A stretch of 64,000 nt of DNA, taken from positions 1,113,651 to 1,177,650 of the forward strand of contig NZ_LMCX01000001.1 in NCBI RefSeq assembly GCF_001425665.1. Direction: 5' to 3'. Below, piece after piece: positions 9,040-20,266 of the stretch. The position numbers and the translations under genes are program-made. Positions within the stretch are counted from its first letter, which is position 1. Every line of letters begins with the position of its first letter. The notes under the pieces were generated by a model. That model saw only the letters and a program-made list of their open reading frames with translations, searched no databases and was not told the origin of the DNA. This DNA is from Yonghaparkia sp. Root332 (GTDB lineage Bacteria; Actinomycetota; Actinomycetes; Actinomycetales; Microbacteriaceae).

Positions 9040-9885
9040 GTGGCGGGGCTCCTGGGCCCTGCTGAGGTGCGCGACCTCGCCGCGCTGCTCGACGTCACGC
9101 CCACGAAGAAGCTCGGGCAGAACTTCGTCCACGACGCCAACACCGTCCGCCGCATCGTCGCCACGGCCGCCCTGCCGCCGGGCTCGACGGTGCTCGAGGT
9201 GGGGCCCGGGCTGGGCAGCCTGACGCTCGGCCTGCTCGAGGCCGGGCATCCGGTCGTCGCGGTCGAGCTGGATGCCCGGCTCGCCGCCCAGCTGCCGCTC
9301 ACGGTCGCCGAGCTGCAGCCGTCGGCGCGCCTCGAGGTCGTGCACGCGGACGCCCTTCGCGTCACGTCTCTGCCGGAGACGCTGGGGGAGCCGACGTCGC
9401 TCGTCGCGAACCTCCCGTACAACATCTCGGTGCCGGTGCTGCTGCACCTGCTCGCGCACGTCCCGTCGATCACGCGCACGCTCGTCATGGTGCAGGCGGA
9501 GGTCGGTCAGCGGCTCGCGGCGGGGCCGGGCTCGAAGATCTACGGCAGCCCGAGCGTGAAGGCCGCCTGGTACGGGCAGTGGGGGCTCGAGGGCGTCGTG
9601 AGCCGGCAGGTGTTCTGGCCGGTGCCTAACGTCGACAGCGTGCTCGTCGGGATGAAGGCGCGAACGGCGCCGCCGGGGACGGAGGAGGAGCGGCTGCGCA
9701 TGTTCGCGCTCGTCGACGCCGCGTTCGGTCAGCGCCGCAAGATGCTGCGGCAGGCGCTCGCGGAGCTCTTCGGGTCATCGGCGGCCGCCTCGGCGGCGCT
9801 CGAGGCGGCGGGGCTCGACCCGACCGCCCGCGGAGAGCAGCTCGTCATGCGCGACTTCCTGGCGCTCGCGCGCGTGCAGGGCTGA
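9040..9885 (+). CDS. rsmA: 16S rRNA (adenine1518-N6/adenine1519-N6)-dimethyltransferase
   Basis: 281 residues. Dimethylates the two adenines of the 3'-terminal 16S hairpin with S-adenosylmethionine. Motifs: GQNF at 26-29, the SAM loop EVGPGLG at 53-59, the acidic VELDA at 75-79, and the catalytic NLPY at 124-127. GTG start directly follows the tatD stop codon with no gap. In many actinobacteria ispE is the next gene; here rlmC and an efflux cassette separate them. Confidence 0.96.
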   Translation: MAGLLGPAEVRDLAALLDVTPTKKLGQNFVHDANTVRRIVATAALPPGSTVLEVGPGLGSLTLGLLEAGHPVVAVELDARLAAQLPLTVAELQPSARLEVVHADALRVTSLPETLGEPTSLVANLPYNISVPVLLHLLAHVPSITRTLVMVQAEVGQRLAAGPGSKIYGSPSVKAAWYGQWGLEGVVSRQVFWPVPNVDSVLVGMKARTAPPGTEEERLRMFALVDAAFGQRRKMLRQALAELFGSSAAASAALEAAGLDPTARGEQLVMRDFLALARVQG

Positions 9886-9897
9886 GCCGCAGGCAGA

Positions 9898-11052
9898 TCA
9901 CCGCTCGAGCAGCACCATGACCTCCGAGTGCGTCGACTGCGGGAACATGTCGAACAGCCGCGCCTCGACGACGCGGTACGACGGCATCGACTCGAGGTCG
10001 CGCGCGAGCGACGCGGCGTTGCAGCTCGAGTAGACGACCGTCGGCACCCCCGACCGCTCGAGCCAGCTCGTGAGCGACTCCCCGAGTCCGCGCCGCGGCG
10101 GGTTCACGACGACGAGGTCGGGCGGCGGAGCGCCCGCGCCGCGACCCCGGGCGGTCGCGGCGCTCGTCGCGTCGCCGACTTCGAAGCGCACCGCGGGCAT
10201 CCGCCCATCGGGCCCGGCCGGCAGCGCGGCGGCGGCGATGCGCGCGCTCGCGACCGCGTCGGAGGAGAGCTCGACGCCGAGCACCTGCCGCCCGGGCGCC
10301 GCGGCGTGAAGGGCGAACCCGCCGACTCCGCAGTAGAGATCCCAGACCGACGCCGCCTGAGCCGCGTCGATCCACGCGCGGCCCTGGCGGTAGAGCGCCC
10401 CCGCGATCGCCGTGTTCGTCTGCACGAAGCTCTGCGGCCGCACCTGCAGCGTCGCGTCGCCCACGCGCATCGGCAACGTCGACCGCGAAGTCAGCACGAC
10501 CTCCTCCGCTCCCTCGACGACGGCCTTGTGCTCGGAGTGCAGATTGACCGAGACGACGGCGATCTGCGGCACAGCATCCGTCAGCCACGGAACGACCGCC
10601 CGCACGGCGGCGACCGACGCGCGCGACCGCACGACGAACCGCACCATGAGCTCGCCGTCGGCCGACTCGGTCACGATGAGGTACTTGAGCTCGCCCGCCC
10701 GCGACGGCACGTCGTACGGCTCGAGCCCCGACCGCGTGATCGCCTCGGCGAGCTGGTCGAACACGGCGCGGATGCCCGGCGCGATGATCCCGCAGGCGCG
10801 CAGATCGACGCCCCGCCCGCGGCCGTCGAGGATCCCGAGGGTCGGCGCGGTGCTCGAGCCCCCCACGACCATCTTCGCCTTCGCGCGGAAGCCGGACTCC
10901 TCGCTCGCGACCGCGGGGAGCCAGCGGGCCTCAGGATGAGCGGCGAGGAGCGTGCGCGCCGTCGCCTCCTTCACGGCCAGCTGCTCGGCGTACGGCGTGC
11001 CCATGAGCGTGCACGAGCGGCACAGTCCGGCGTCGAAGTAGGAGCACTGCAT
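9898..11052 (-). CDS. rlmC: 23S rRNA (uracil747-C5)-methyltransferase
   Basis: 384 residues. RlmC/RumB-type enzyme without a TRAM domain. The N-terminus MQCSYFDAGLCRSC carries the [4Fe-4S] ligands Cys3, Cys11 and Cys14, and Cys87 in DLRACGI is the fourth. The SAM site is WDLYCGVGGFALHAA, VNPPRRGLGE is the PP motif, and the catalytic nucleophile is the Cys in VYSSCNA. On the opposite strand to its neighbours, ending 12 bp from rsmA. A TAGCCT hexamer (11066-11061) lies 8 nt before ATG, so the mRNA may be leaderless. Confidence 0.93.
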   Translation of the reverse strand: MQCSYFDAGLCRSCTLMGTPYAEQLAVKEATARTLLAAHPEARWLPAVASEESGFRAKAKMVVGGSSTAPTLGILDGRGRGVDLRACGIIAPGIRAVFDQLAEAITRSGLEPYDVPSRAGELKYLIVTESADGELMVRFVVRSRASVAAVRAVVPWLTDAVPQIAVVSVNLHSEHKAVVEGAEEVVLTSRSTLPMRVGDATLQVRPQSFVQTNTAIAGALYRQGRAWIDAAQAASVWDLYCGVGGFALHAAAPGRQVLGVELSSDAVASARIAAAALPAGPDGRMPAVRFEVGDATSAATARGRGAGAPPPDLVVVNPPRRGLGESLTSWLERSGVPTVVYSSCNAASLARDLESMPSYRVVEARLFDMFPQSTHSEVMVLLER

Positions 11053-11083
11053 GGGCCCCCAGGCTAACGCTCAGGCTGCAACC

Positions 11084-11112
11084 TGCATCAGTGCATAAGA
11101 TGCACCAGTGCA
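11084..11112. promoter_or_regulatory. Leaderless promoter and probable TetR operator
   Basis: TAAGAT (11096-11101) lies exactly 6 nt before the GTG of the TetR gene. It sits inside a perfect inverted repeat GTGCAT-AAG-ATGCAC (11091-11105), flanked on both sides by further TGCA copies (11084-11087 and 11109-11112). A repressor bound here would block its own transcription and that of the transporter. Confidence 0.65.
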
Positions 11113-11761
11113 AACTTCTGTCGAGCATCCCGTCGGGGCCGCCGTGAGCCTGCGCGAGCGCAACCGGCGCGAGACCTGGTCCGCCCTCTACGAGGCCGCC
11201 GCCTCGCTTGCCGAGGAGCGCGGACCGAGCGCCGTGACCGTCGACGACATCGCCTCGCGCGCGGGCGTGAGCAAGCGCACCTTCTTCAACTACTTCGGCA
11301 CGAAGGAGGACGCGATGCTCGGATTCCGCGAGCCGCGCCTCACCGATGCGGCGGTCGCCGCGTTCCGCGGCGGCGACGGGACCCTCCTCGACCGCACCGT
11401 CGCCCTCATCATCGCGGCGATCCACGAATCCACGGATCTGCCCAGCACCGGCGGACGGCGGCTCGCGCTCGTGCGCGCCCACCCAGAGCTGCGCGGACGG
11501 CTCGACGCCCTCGCCGGAATGCTCGAGTCGCTCGTCGCGCCCAACATCGCCGACGAGCTCGCCACCGACCACGTCCCCCTCGACGCCCCCGCCGAGCGCG
11601 ACCCCGACCAGCGCCGCGCCGCCGCGACCTTCATGCTCGCGACGACGATCGTGCGCTTCGCCTACAAGACCGACCTCGCACAGGTGGCCGCCGGCGATGA
11701 GCGCCCCGCGCTCGATGCCGCGCTCGACCTGTTCCGCGATCTCCTCAGGAAGGAATCATGA
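11108..11761 (+). CDS. TetR-family transcriptional regulator
   Basis: 217 residues. The N-terminal helix-turn-helix is standard (TVDDIASRAGVSKRTFFNYF, about residues 41-60), with a variable ligand domain behind it. Its stop codon overlaps the ATG of the MFS pump by 4 bp, so the two are one operon, and the operator candidate overlaps its own -10. Likely a drug-responsive repressor of the pump. GTG 11108 is the first start in frame after the -10 hexamer. Confidence 0.92.
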   Translation: MQTSVEHPVGAAVSLRERNRRETWSALYEAAASLAEERGPSAVTVDDIASRAGVSKRTFFNYFGTKEDAMLGFREPRLTDAAVAAFRGGDGTLLDRTVALIIAAIHESTDLPSTGGRRLALVRAHPELRGRLDALAGMLESLVAPNIADELATDHVPLDAPAERDPDQRRAAATFMLATTIVRFAYKTDLAQVAAGDERPALDAALDLFRDLLRKES

Positions 11762-13419
11762 CCGCCACCGCGTCATCCAGCCCCACCGCGTCATCCGCCC
11801 CCACCGGAGCGTCCGCCGCATCGCCCACCGCGCGCGACCAGGCGCACGCGCGCCGCACTCTCGTGCTGCTCTTCGCGACCCTCATGATCGTCATGCTGCT
11901 CGCCTCGCTCAGCCAGATGGTCCTCTCGAGCGCCCTCCCGACCCTCGTCGGCGAGCTCGACGGCGTCGAGCACCTCTCGTGGGTGATCACCGCCTACCTG
12001 CTCGCCTCGACCGTGACGATGCCGATCTACGGCAAGGTCAGCGACCTCGTCGGCCGCAAGCCCATGCTCATCGCCGCCGTGGTGCTCTTCGTCGTCGGCT
12101 CGGTGCTCGGCGGCCTCGCGACCGACATGACCGCGCTCATCACCGCCCGCGCCGTGCAGGGGCTCGGCGGCGGAGGACTCATGGTGCTGTCGCAGGCCGC
12201 GATCGCCGACGTCGTCCCGGCGCGCGAGCGCGGCAAGTACATGGGGATCCTCGGCGGCGTCTTCGCCCTCTCGTCGGTCGCCGGCCCGCTCCTCGGCGGC
12301 TGGTTCACCGAGGGCCCCGGCTGGCGCTGGACGTTCTGGATGAACGTGCCGCTCGGGCTCCTCGCGATCGTCGCGATCCTCGTGCTCATGCGGATCCCCC
12401 GGCCGGAGCTCACCGCGCGTCCGCGCATCGACGCGCTCGGGATGGCGCTGCTCGCCGCCGCGACGACGGGAGCCGTGCTCATCGCGACGTGGGGCGGCTC
12501 GCAGTACGCCTGGAACTCGGCCGAGATCATCGGACTGGCCATCGGCACCGTCGTGGTGAGCATCCTCTTCGTCCTCGTCGAGCGCCGGGCGAGCGAGCCG
12601 GTGATCCCGCTGCGACTGTTCGCCGACCGCAACTTCGTGCTCGCCACCGTCGCAGGACTGCTCGTGAGCGTCGCCATGTTCGGCGCCATCGGCTACCTGC
12701 CGACCTACTTCCAGATGTCGGTCGGCGCGAGCGCCACCGAGGCGGGTCTGCTGATGATCCCGATGATGGCCTCGCTCCTGCTGACCTCGATCATCACCGG
12801 CACGATGATCTCGCGCTCGGGCCGCTACAAGCGCCTCCCGATCGTCGGCACGGCCATCCTCGCCGGCGGCCTCGTCGGCCTCTCGAGCGTCACCGTCGAC
12901 ACCCCCGTGGCGGTCGTCTGCGCCTGGATGGCCGTCATCGGCATCGGGCTGGGGACGAGCATGCAGGTCATGACCCTCGTGGTGCAGAACTCGTTCGCGC
13001 ATCGCGAGGTCGGCACGGCCACTGCGGCGCACAACTTCTTCCGTCAGGTGGGCGGCAGCCTCGGCTCCGCCGTCGTCGGCTCGGTGTTCGTGACGCGGCT
13101 CGGCGACCTGCTCGCCGAGCGGCTTCCCGCGGCGCCGGGCGAGGGCGGTACCGGCTCGCTCACTCCCGCGCTCGTGCAGGAGCTCCCGGACGCCCTGCGC
13201 ATCCCCATCATCGAGTCCTACAACGACGCGCTCATGCCGATCTTCCTCGTGATCGCGCCGCTCGCGGTCGCCGCCGTGATCGCGCTGCTCTTCATCGTGG
13301 AGCGTCCGCTCTCGACGAGCATCGAGCACGAGATCCCCGCCGAGTCGCTCGCCGAGGGTCAGCTGCTGCTCACCGAGGAGGACGACGTCGCGACCGCCCC
13401 GCGCGGCGCGCGGAACTGA
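11758..13419 (+). CDS. DHA2-family multidrug MFS transporter (EmrB/QacA type)
   Basis: 553 residues with about 14 membrane segments. The A motif is GKVSDLVGRKPM and the C motif lies in GVFALSSVAGPLLGGWF. The WRWTFWMNVPLGLLA signature identifies the 14-helix drug:proton antiporter group. A ~35-residue Ser/Thr/Ala-rich N-terminus and a C-terminal acidic tail are cytoplasmic. Translationally coupled to the TetR gene. Probable export of hydrophobic toxic compounds; the substrate is not predictable. Confidence 0.92.
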   Translation: MTATASSSPTASSAPTGASAASPTARDQAHARRTLVLLFATLMIVMLLASLSQMVLSSALPTLVGELDGVEHLSWVITAYLLASTVTMPIYGKVSDLVGRKPMLIAAVVLFVVGSVLGGLATDMTALITARAVQGLGGGGLMVLSQAAIADVVPARERGKYMGILGGVFALSSVAGPLLGGWFTEGPGWRWTFWMNVPLGLLAIVAILVLMRIPRPELTARPRIDALGMALLAAATTGAVLIATWGGSQYAWNSAEIIGLAIGTVVVSILFVLVERRASEPVIPLRLFADRNFVLATVAGLLVSVAMFGAIGYLPTYFQMSVGASATEAGLLMIPMMASLLLTSIITGTMISRSGRYKRLPIVGTAILAGGLVGLSSVTVDTPVAVVCAWMAVIGIGLGTSMQVMTLVVQNSFAHREVGTATAAHNFFRQVGGSLGSAVVGSVFVTRLGDLLAERLPAAPGEGGTGSLTPALVQELPDALRIPIIESYNDALMPIFLVIAPLAVAAVIALLFIVERPLSTSIEHEIPAESLAEGQLLLTEEDDVATAPRGARN

Positions 13420-13427
13420 GCACGGGG

Positions 13428-13461
13428 GCCCGGGAGAGAGCGCACGAACGCACTCCCGGGC
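13428..13461 (+). terminator. Hairpin after the MFS gene
   Basis: 9-bp stem GCCCGGGAG/CTCCCGGGC with a 16-nt loop, directly after the MFS stop and before the ispE promoter. It should end the TetR/MFS transcript. Confidence 0.65.
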
Positions 13462-13478
13462 TCCCATAAGGTGTTCTC

Positions 13479-14414
13479 ATGGTCGCCACCGGAGCCTCGC
13501 GCGCAGTGCACGTGCGGGCGCCCGGCAAGATCAACGTCTTCATGAAGGTCGGCGTCCTCATGGGCGACGGCTACCACGACGTCGCGACCGCGTACCAGGC
13601 CATCTCGCTCTACGAGGAGGTCTCCGCCCGCCCGGCCGACGACTTCTCGGTGAGCTTCTCCGGCTCGATCGACACGAGCGCGCTCGCGACCGACGGCTCG
13701 AACCTCGCCATCCGGGCCGCGCGACTCCTCGCTCGCGTCGCCGACTACCGCGGCGGCGTGCACCTCGACATCGAGAAGAACGTGCCCATCGCGGGCGGCA
13801 TGGGCGGCGGCTCGGCCGACGCCGCCGCGACCCTCCTCGCGTGCGACCACCTGTGGGGCACGGGCCTCGGGCGGGAGGAGCTGCACTCCCTCGCCGCCGA
13901 GCTCGGCGCCGACGTGCCCTTCGCGCTCATGGGAGGCACCGCCGTCGGCACGGGCCGCGGCGACGCGCTCTCGCCCGCCCTCGCGCAGGGCACGTTCCAC
14001 TGGGTGCTCGCGCTCTCCGAGGCGGGGCTGTCGACGCCCGAGGTCTACGCCGAGCTCGACCGGCACCGCGAGCGCCACGTCAACGACATCGCGCCCGCCC
14101 CCGAGCAGCCGACCGTCGACATCGAGGTTCTGCAGGCGCTGCGCGCGGGTGACCCGCACCAGCTCGCCGAGTACCTCCACAACGATCTGCAGGCTCCCGC
14201 GCTGCACCTCGAGCCGGGGCTCGCCCGCACGCTCGAGGCGGGTGAGAAGGCCGGAGCCCTCGCGGGCATCGTGTCAGGCTCGGGCCCGACCGTCGCCTTC
14301 CTCGTCGCTGACGCCGACGCCGCGCTCGAGCTGCAGGTCGAGCTGAGCGCGGGGCGTCACACGGTCATCCGTGCGACGGGTCCGGTTCACGGGGCTCGGG
14401 TCGTCGCGGGCTGA
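13479..14414 (+). CDS. ispE: 4-diphosphocytidyl-2-C-methyl-D-erythritol kinase
   Basis: 311 residues. GHMP kinase of the non-mevalonate isoprenoid pathway. Motif 1 is [13 protein letters not shown] near the N-terminus, the ATP loop is [17 protein letters not shown], and motif 3 is [21 protein letters not shown] hexamer (13467-13472) is 6 nt before ATG, so it has its own leaderless promoter. The last 50 bp overlap the 3' end of lspA on the opposite strand. Confidence 0.95.
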   Translation: MVATGASRAVHVRAPGKINVFMKVGVLMGDGYHDVATAYQAISLYEEVSARPADDFSVSFSGSIDTSALATDGSNLAIRAARLLARVADYRGGVHLDIEKNVPIAGGMGGGSADAAATLLACDHLWGTGLGREELHSLAAELGADVPFALMGGTAVGTGRGDALSPALAQGTFHWVLALSEAGLSTPEVYAELDRHRERHVNDIAPAPEQPTVDIEVLQALRAGDPHQLAEYLHNDLQAPALHLEPGLARTLEAGEKAGALAGIVSGSGPTVAFLVADADAALELQVELSAGRHTVIRATGPVHGARVVAG

Positions 14415-14958
14415 CGCCCATCAGGCTCAGCAGCACGACGCCGACGGCGCCGAGCACGAGTGCGATGTCGGCCACGTTGCCGATGAAGTAGCCCGCGTAG
14501 TCGATGAAGTCGACGATCTCGCCGCGCGCGAACGCGGGCTCGCGGAAGAGCCGGTCGCCGAGGTGGCTGATCGCCCCGCCGAAGAGCGCCCCGGCCGCGA
14601 TCGCCCAGCGGATGCTCGACAGGCGTGACACGAAGACCGCGAGCCCGATGACCGCGAGCGCGGCGACGAGCGTGAGGATCCACGTGTAGTCGCCGCCGAT
14701 GCCGAACGCGGCACCCGGGTTGTAGACGAGCCGCCACTGGATGAGCTCGCCGATGACGGGGACGCCCACGCCGCGCTCGAGCGTCGCCTCGGCCCAGAAC
14801 TTCGAGCCCTGGTCGAGCAGGATGATGCCGGCGGCGAGCACGAGGGTCCACGGCAGCACGCGGCGGATGCGCGCCCGCACGGCGGGGTTGTCGAGCGCGG
14901 TCGCGCGCTCCTCGTCGGCGGGCACGGCGGGACCATCAGGCGAGGACATGGTGACCAT
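14365..14958 (-). CDS. lspA: Lipoprotein signal peptidase (signal peptidase II)
   Basis: 197 residues (194 from the second ATG at 14949, which suits a CAGAAT hexamer at 14962-14957). Four membrane helices. Aspartyl protease that cleaves prolipoproteins after lipidation. Family motifs seen: [17 protein letters not shown], and the catalytic aspartates in [10 protein letters not shown] (Asp135) and NVADIAL (Asp164). The usual GN of GGxxGNxxDR is replaced here by SH. The gene overlaps ispE by 50 bp tail to tail. Confidence 0.92.
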   Translation of the reverse strand: MVTMSSPDGPAVPADEERATALDNPAVRARIRRVLPWTLVLAAGIILLDQGSKFWAEATLERGVGVPVIGELIQWRLVYNPGAAFGIGGDYTWILTLVAALAVIGLAVFVSRLSSIRWAIAAGALFGGAISHLGDRLFREPAFARGEIVDFIDYAGYFIGNVADIALVLGAVGVVLLSLMGVSPRRPEPREPDPSHG

Positions 14959-15020
14959 TCTGCCCGGTCCGCGCCCCTGCCCCGTCCGGCCGCCCGGCCC
15001 GCGCGCCGTAGGCTCGACGG

Positions 15021-16892
<1,872 letters not shown>

Positions 16893-16920
16893 GGCCGCGC
16901 GGCGGGTCGGACCTAGCGCG

Positions 16921-17352
16921 CTACTTCGTGCGGCCCATGAGCAGGTCGACGCGCCAGCCCTGCTTCGTCTGCACGACGGCGACGGGGATGCGCGGCTTGT
17001 CGCCGCGGCCATCCAGTCGGCGCACCGCCTCGTCGTAGACGCTCTCCAGCCCGCGCGGCACGACGCCCACGACACCCGAGACGCGCCTGCCTGAGAAGAC
17101 GCGCACCTCGATGGGGGCATCCACCCGCTCTTGATCGAGGCTGCGCGCCGGGGTCGCCGTCGCGAGCGCCTCGGGGTCCTCTCCGGCGAGGGCGGCGATC
17201 TCGTCCTGGTGCGACGTCGCGTCGGCGAGGCGCATCGTGATCTCGCGGTTCTTCGGCAGCAGGTCGTACGCGTAGTCGTCGAACGAGCCCTTGCCGCGGT
17301 CGTCCTTGGGCAGGGCGGGGTCGCCGAACTCCTTCTTGCTCCAGAACGGCAT
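16921..17352 (-). CDS. Conserved hypothetical protein following fgd
   Basis: 143 residues, soluble, not recognised. It starts MPFWSKKEFGDPALPKDD, is acidic in the middle, and ends with a compact beta-rich region (VAVVQTKQGWRVDLLMGR). It begins 6 bp after the fgd stop codon, so it is co-transcribed with fgd. It is convergent with the ABC-F gene across 28 bp. Confidence 0.7.
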   Translation of the reverse strand: MPFWSKKEFGDPALPKDDRGKGSFDDYAYDLLPKNREITMRLADATSHQDEIAALAGEDPEALATATPARSLDQERVDAPIEVRVFSGRRVSGVVGVVPRGLESVYDEAVRRLDGRGDKPRIPVAVVQTKQGWRVDLLMGRTK

Positions 17353-17358
17353 GAGCGA

Positions 17359-18408
17359 CTAGCCCTGGGTCTCCGACGAGCCCTGCGCGTCGAACGCGGC
17401 GACCGCGGCCCGCAGGCGCGGCACGACCTCCGTGCCGTACAGCTCGAGGAACCGCGCCTGGTCCGGGCCCGGAGCGTGGAAGACGAGGTGCCGGAAGCCC
17501 ATTCGCACGTAGTCCATGACGCGCTCGACGTGCTCGTCGGGGTCGGTCGAGACGATCCAGCGCGAGGCGGCGCGCTCGAGCGGGAGGGCGTCGGCGAGCT
17601 TCTCCATCTCGCGCGGGTCTTCCACCCCCATCTTCTCGTCGCCGCTGAGCGCGAGGGCGGCCCAGTGCCGGGTGTCCTCCATGGCGCGCTGCCTGTCGGT
17701 GTCGAATGAGACCTTCATCTCGATGAGGGTGTCGACGCTCCCGGGAGCCCGCGACCCTTTCTCGAGGCCCTCGCGGAAGGCGGGAAGCAGGTTCTCGGTG
17801 TAGAGCTCGCGCGGCTTGCCGGAGGTCGTGATGTAGCCGTCGGCGATGCGGCCGGCGAGGCGCGTCGCGGCGGGGCCGGAGGCGCCGATGTAGATCGGCA
17901 CCTTGACCTCGGGCCGGTCGTAGATCGTGACGTTCTCGGTGCGGTAGTGCTCGCCCTCGTGGCTGACGCGCTCCTCGTCCCACAGGCGCTCGATGAGCTG
18001 CACCGCCTCCTTGAGGCGAGCGAAGCGCTCCTTGATGTCGGGCCAGACGAAGCCGAGCGGGGCCTCGTTGAGCGACTCGCCCGTGCCGACGCCGAGGATC
18101 ACCCGGCCCGGGAACAGCTGCCCGAGCGTGCCGAACGCCTGCGCGACCATCGCCGGGTGGTGCCTGAAGGTCGGCGTCAGCACCGAGGTGCCCATGACGA
18201 TGCGCTCGGTCTTCGCGCCGAGGGCTCCGAGCCAGGCGATCGCGGCGGGCGCGTGGCCGTCGGTGTGCTTCCACGGCTGGAGGTGGTCGCTGATGAAGAC
18301 CGACTCGAAGCCGGCCTGCTCGGCGAGCGCGCCGTAGTCGAGCAGCTCGCGCGGAGCGAACTGCTCGCTCGAGGCCTTGTAGCCGATGCGGAACGGGACA
18401 GTGCTCAT
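17359..18408 (-). CDS. fgd: F420-dependent glucose-6-phosphate dehydrogenase
   Basis: 349 residues. Oxidises glucose 6-phosphate to 6-phosphogluconolactone and reduces coenzyme F420. The match to mycobacterial Fgd1 runs the whole length: GYKASSEQFAPREL, SDHLQPW (with the conserved Asp-His), GTSVLTPTFR, GVGTGESLNE, RWIVSTDPDEHVERV and LVFHAPGPDQARFLEL. ATG 18408 is preferred over far upstream starts because it gives the family length and follows a GGAG site. The host must therefore make F420. Related LLM-class F420 enzymes exist, but the motif set favours Fgd. Confidence 0.93.
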   Translation of the reverse strand: MSTVPFRIGYKASSEQFAPRELLDYGALAEQAGFESVFISDHLQPWKHTDGHAPAAIAWLGALGAKTERIVMGTSVLTPTFRHHPAMVAQAFGTLGQLFPGRVILGVGTGESLNEAPLGFVWPDIKERFARLKEAVQLIERLWDEERVSHEGEHYRTENVTIYDRPEVKVPIYIGASGPAATRLAGRIADGYITTSGKPRELYTENLLPAFREGLEKGSRAPGSVDTLIEMKVSFDTDRQRAMEDTRHWAALALSGDEKMGVEDPREMEKLADALPLERAASRWIVSTDPDEHVERVMDYVRMGFRHLVFHAPGPDQARFLELYGTEVVPRLRAAVAAFDAQGSSETQG

Positions 18409-18528
18409 GCGTGACTCCAGTCGACGGCGGCGGGTGCAGAAGAACCCTACGCGGCGCACCCCCGTGGTAGGCATGGAAGCCGCGCCGTCATCGTCGTCGG
18501 CGCTCGGAAGAGCTCTCGGAGGACATCC

Positions 18529-19296
18529 ATGCACATCACCGGCCGCACCGCTCTCATCACCGGTGGCGCTTCGGGGCTGGGCCGGGCGACGGCTGAGCGG
18601 ATGCTCGCCGCGGGCAGCTCGGTCGTCATCGCCGACCTGCCCCAGTCTCCGGGAGCCGCGCTCGCCGACGAGTGGGGCGACCGCGCCGTCTTCGTGCCGA
18701 CCGACGTCACCGACGCCGAGCAGGTGCAGGCCGCCGTCGACGCGGCGAGCGAGCTCGGGCGGCTCGACGTCGTCGTGGCGTGCGCGGGCATCGTGCGCGG
18801 GGCGCGCGTCGTCGGGCGGAAGGGGCCGTTCCCGCTCGACATGTTCCGGCAGGTGGTCGACATCAACCTCACCGGCACGTTCACGGTCGTGAGCCTCGCG
18901 GCGGCGCGCATGGTCGAGACGGCGGCCGACGCCCCGGACGAGGAGTCGGGCGTGATCGTCATGACCGCCTCGGTCGCGGCGTTCGACGGGCAGGTCGGTC
19001 AGGCCGCCTACTCGGCGTCGAAGGGTGCGATCGTGGGTCTCACGCTGCCGCTCGCGCGCGACCTGGCCGAGCACCGCATCCGGGTGATGGCGATCGCGCC
19101 GAGCCTGTTCCGCACGCCGATGGCTGAGATGCTGCCGGAGGAGGCGCTCGCCTCGCTCGAGGAGCAGACGCTGCACCCGCACCGCCTCGGCAGACCTACG
19201 GAGTACGCGGCGCTCGTGCAGCACATCGTCGAGAACCCGATGCTCAACGGCGAGGTGATCAGGCTCGACGGCGCGGTGCGGATGGCTCCCCGCTGA
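18529..19296 (+). CDS. Short-chain dehydrogenase (3-hydroxyacyl-CoA dehydrogenase type II-like)
   Basis: 255 residues. Rossmann motif TGGASGLG at the N-terminus, active site YSASK (Tyr/Lys) with an upstream MTASVAA serine, and DxTD-type NAD specificity (IADLPQ). The GGASGLGRATAERM start and HPHRLGRPTEYAALVQHI end resemble the 17-beta-HSD10/3-hydroxyacyl-CoA dehydrogenase group, which acts in beta-oxidation. GGAGGA ribosome site. Divergent from fgd across 120 bp. Confidence 0.85.
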   Translation: MHITGRTALITGGASGLGRATAERMLAAGSSVVIADLPQSPGAALADEWGDRAVFVPTDVTDAEQVQAAVDAASELGRLDVVVACAGIVRGARVVGRKGPFPLDMFRQVVDINLTGTFTVVSLAAARMVETAADAPDEESGVIVMTASVAAFDGQVGQAAYSASKGAIVGLTLPLARDLAEHRIRVMAIAPSLFRTPMAEMLPEEALASLEEQTLHPHRLGRPTEYAALVQHIVENPMLNGEVIRLDGAVRMAPR

Positions 19297-19357
19297 GCAC
19301 GGCCCGGGCCCGCCGCGCGACCCGTCGTGACCGAGCGTTCGCCCCTACGATGAGCAC

Positions 19358-19759
19358 ATGACCGACCCCCTCGACGCCATCGCGATCGTCGCCGAGGCCG
19401 TGTCGTGGCTGCTGCTGCCGAGCGGCATCATCCTGCTCGTCATCGGGCTCTCGCGCCGCGCGTGGGCGCGCCGCTACCGCACGGCGAAGGCGGTCATCAC
19501 GAACGTGCACGAGCGCGACGCCAAGCTGCGCTGGTTCGGCGACGGAGGCGACGTGCACGAGACCGTCTCGCCCCTCACGGGGCCGATTCCGGCGGTGGGG
19601 GATGCCCGGACCGTCTGGGTGCACCCCTCCCGCCCCGAGAACGCCCGCCTCGACTCGCCGGCCCACGACGGGCGCGCGCTCATCACGCTCGGCGGCATCC
19701 TGACGGCGGTCGGAGTGATCGCGGTCGTGCTGTCGTTCGTGCTGCCGCTGCTGGGGTGA
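19358..19759 (+). CDS. DUF3592-like small membrane protein
   Basis: 133 residues. One membrane helix at the N-terminus (SWLLLPSGIILLVIGL) and one at the C-terminus (GGILTAVGVIAVVLSFVLPLLG), with a ~60-residue beta-type loop between them that contains the V..HPSRPENARL motif of DUF3592 proteins. Function unknown. TACGAT (19346-19351) is 6 nt before ATG. Confidence 0.75.
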   Translation: MTDPLDAIAIVAEAVSWLLLPSGIILLVIGLSRRAWARRYRTAKAVITNVHERDAKLRWFGDGGDVHETVSPLTGPIPAVGDARTVWVHPSRPENARLDSPAHDGRALITLGGILTAVGVIAVVLSFVLPLLG

Positions 19760-19870
19760 ACGGCATCGGTCGACGAGGCGGGTTCTAGATCGCCCCCTCG
19801 AAGTCGGCGCCGGCGACGACGGGTTAAGGCGATCGCGTGGTGATTCCGGTCGCTCCCGGCTGTCGTTGAA

Positions 19871-20266
19871 TTACAGATAGGCCGGTTGAATGCCGGCTCT
19901 TCGATTTGCTTGCGCGACGAGGTTCGGCAGGGCGACCAGGTCATAGATCCACCACACGAAGACGGCAAAAAGCATGACAAACCCGACACCGATGCCAGTC
20001 AGGAGCCATCCACCCCACCAGAGCGCGAGCAGGATCCAGGCTTCAGCCCATCGGCGGAGGTAGAAGTGGTGAGCGGCGAAGCCTCCGAGTAACAGCAGGA
20101 ATGCGTAAGCGGCTCCGACCGACTTTGACGGGATCGCGGACACCGTGACTTGAACGGGAGGTGCCGTTCCTGGTGTTCGGTGCTCGGTCCAGGCCTGCCC
20201 GTTCCACCATCGCAGAGAACCGTCCTGCGGATACCAACCTGCGGGGGGCTGCTGAACTTCGCTCAT
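19871..20266 (-). CDS. DUF2510/TM2 domain membrane protein
   Basis: 131 residues. The N-terminal DUF2510 motif (PPAGWYPQDGSLRWWNGQAW) is a small actinobacterial domain often joined to membrane proteins. Three hydrophobic segments follow and contain the TM2 pattern (GGFAAHHFYLRRWAEAW). Function unknown. TAGCCT (20278-20273) is 6 nt before ATG, so it is probably leaderless. The gene has a lower GC content than its neighbours. Confidence 0.85.
   Translation of the reverse strand: MSEVQQPPAGWYPQDGSLRWWNGQAWTEHRTPGTAPPVQVTVSAIPSKSVGAAYAFLLLLGGFAAHHFYLRRWAEAWILLALWWGGWLLTGIGVGFVMLFAVFVWWIYDLVALPNLVAQANRRAGIQPAYL

Noticed and set aside
6382..9459. Very long open frame on the minus strand across metG, tatD and rsmA
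   Set aside because: Low-complexity Arg/Ala/Glu-rich translation caused by high GC at codon third positions; the plus-strand genes are clear.
17359..19224. 621-residue fusion upstream of fgd
   Set aside because: The extension is antisense to the SDR gene; the family start and a ribosome site are at 18408.
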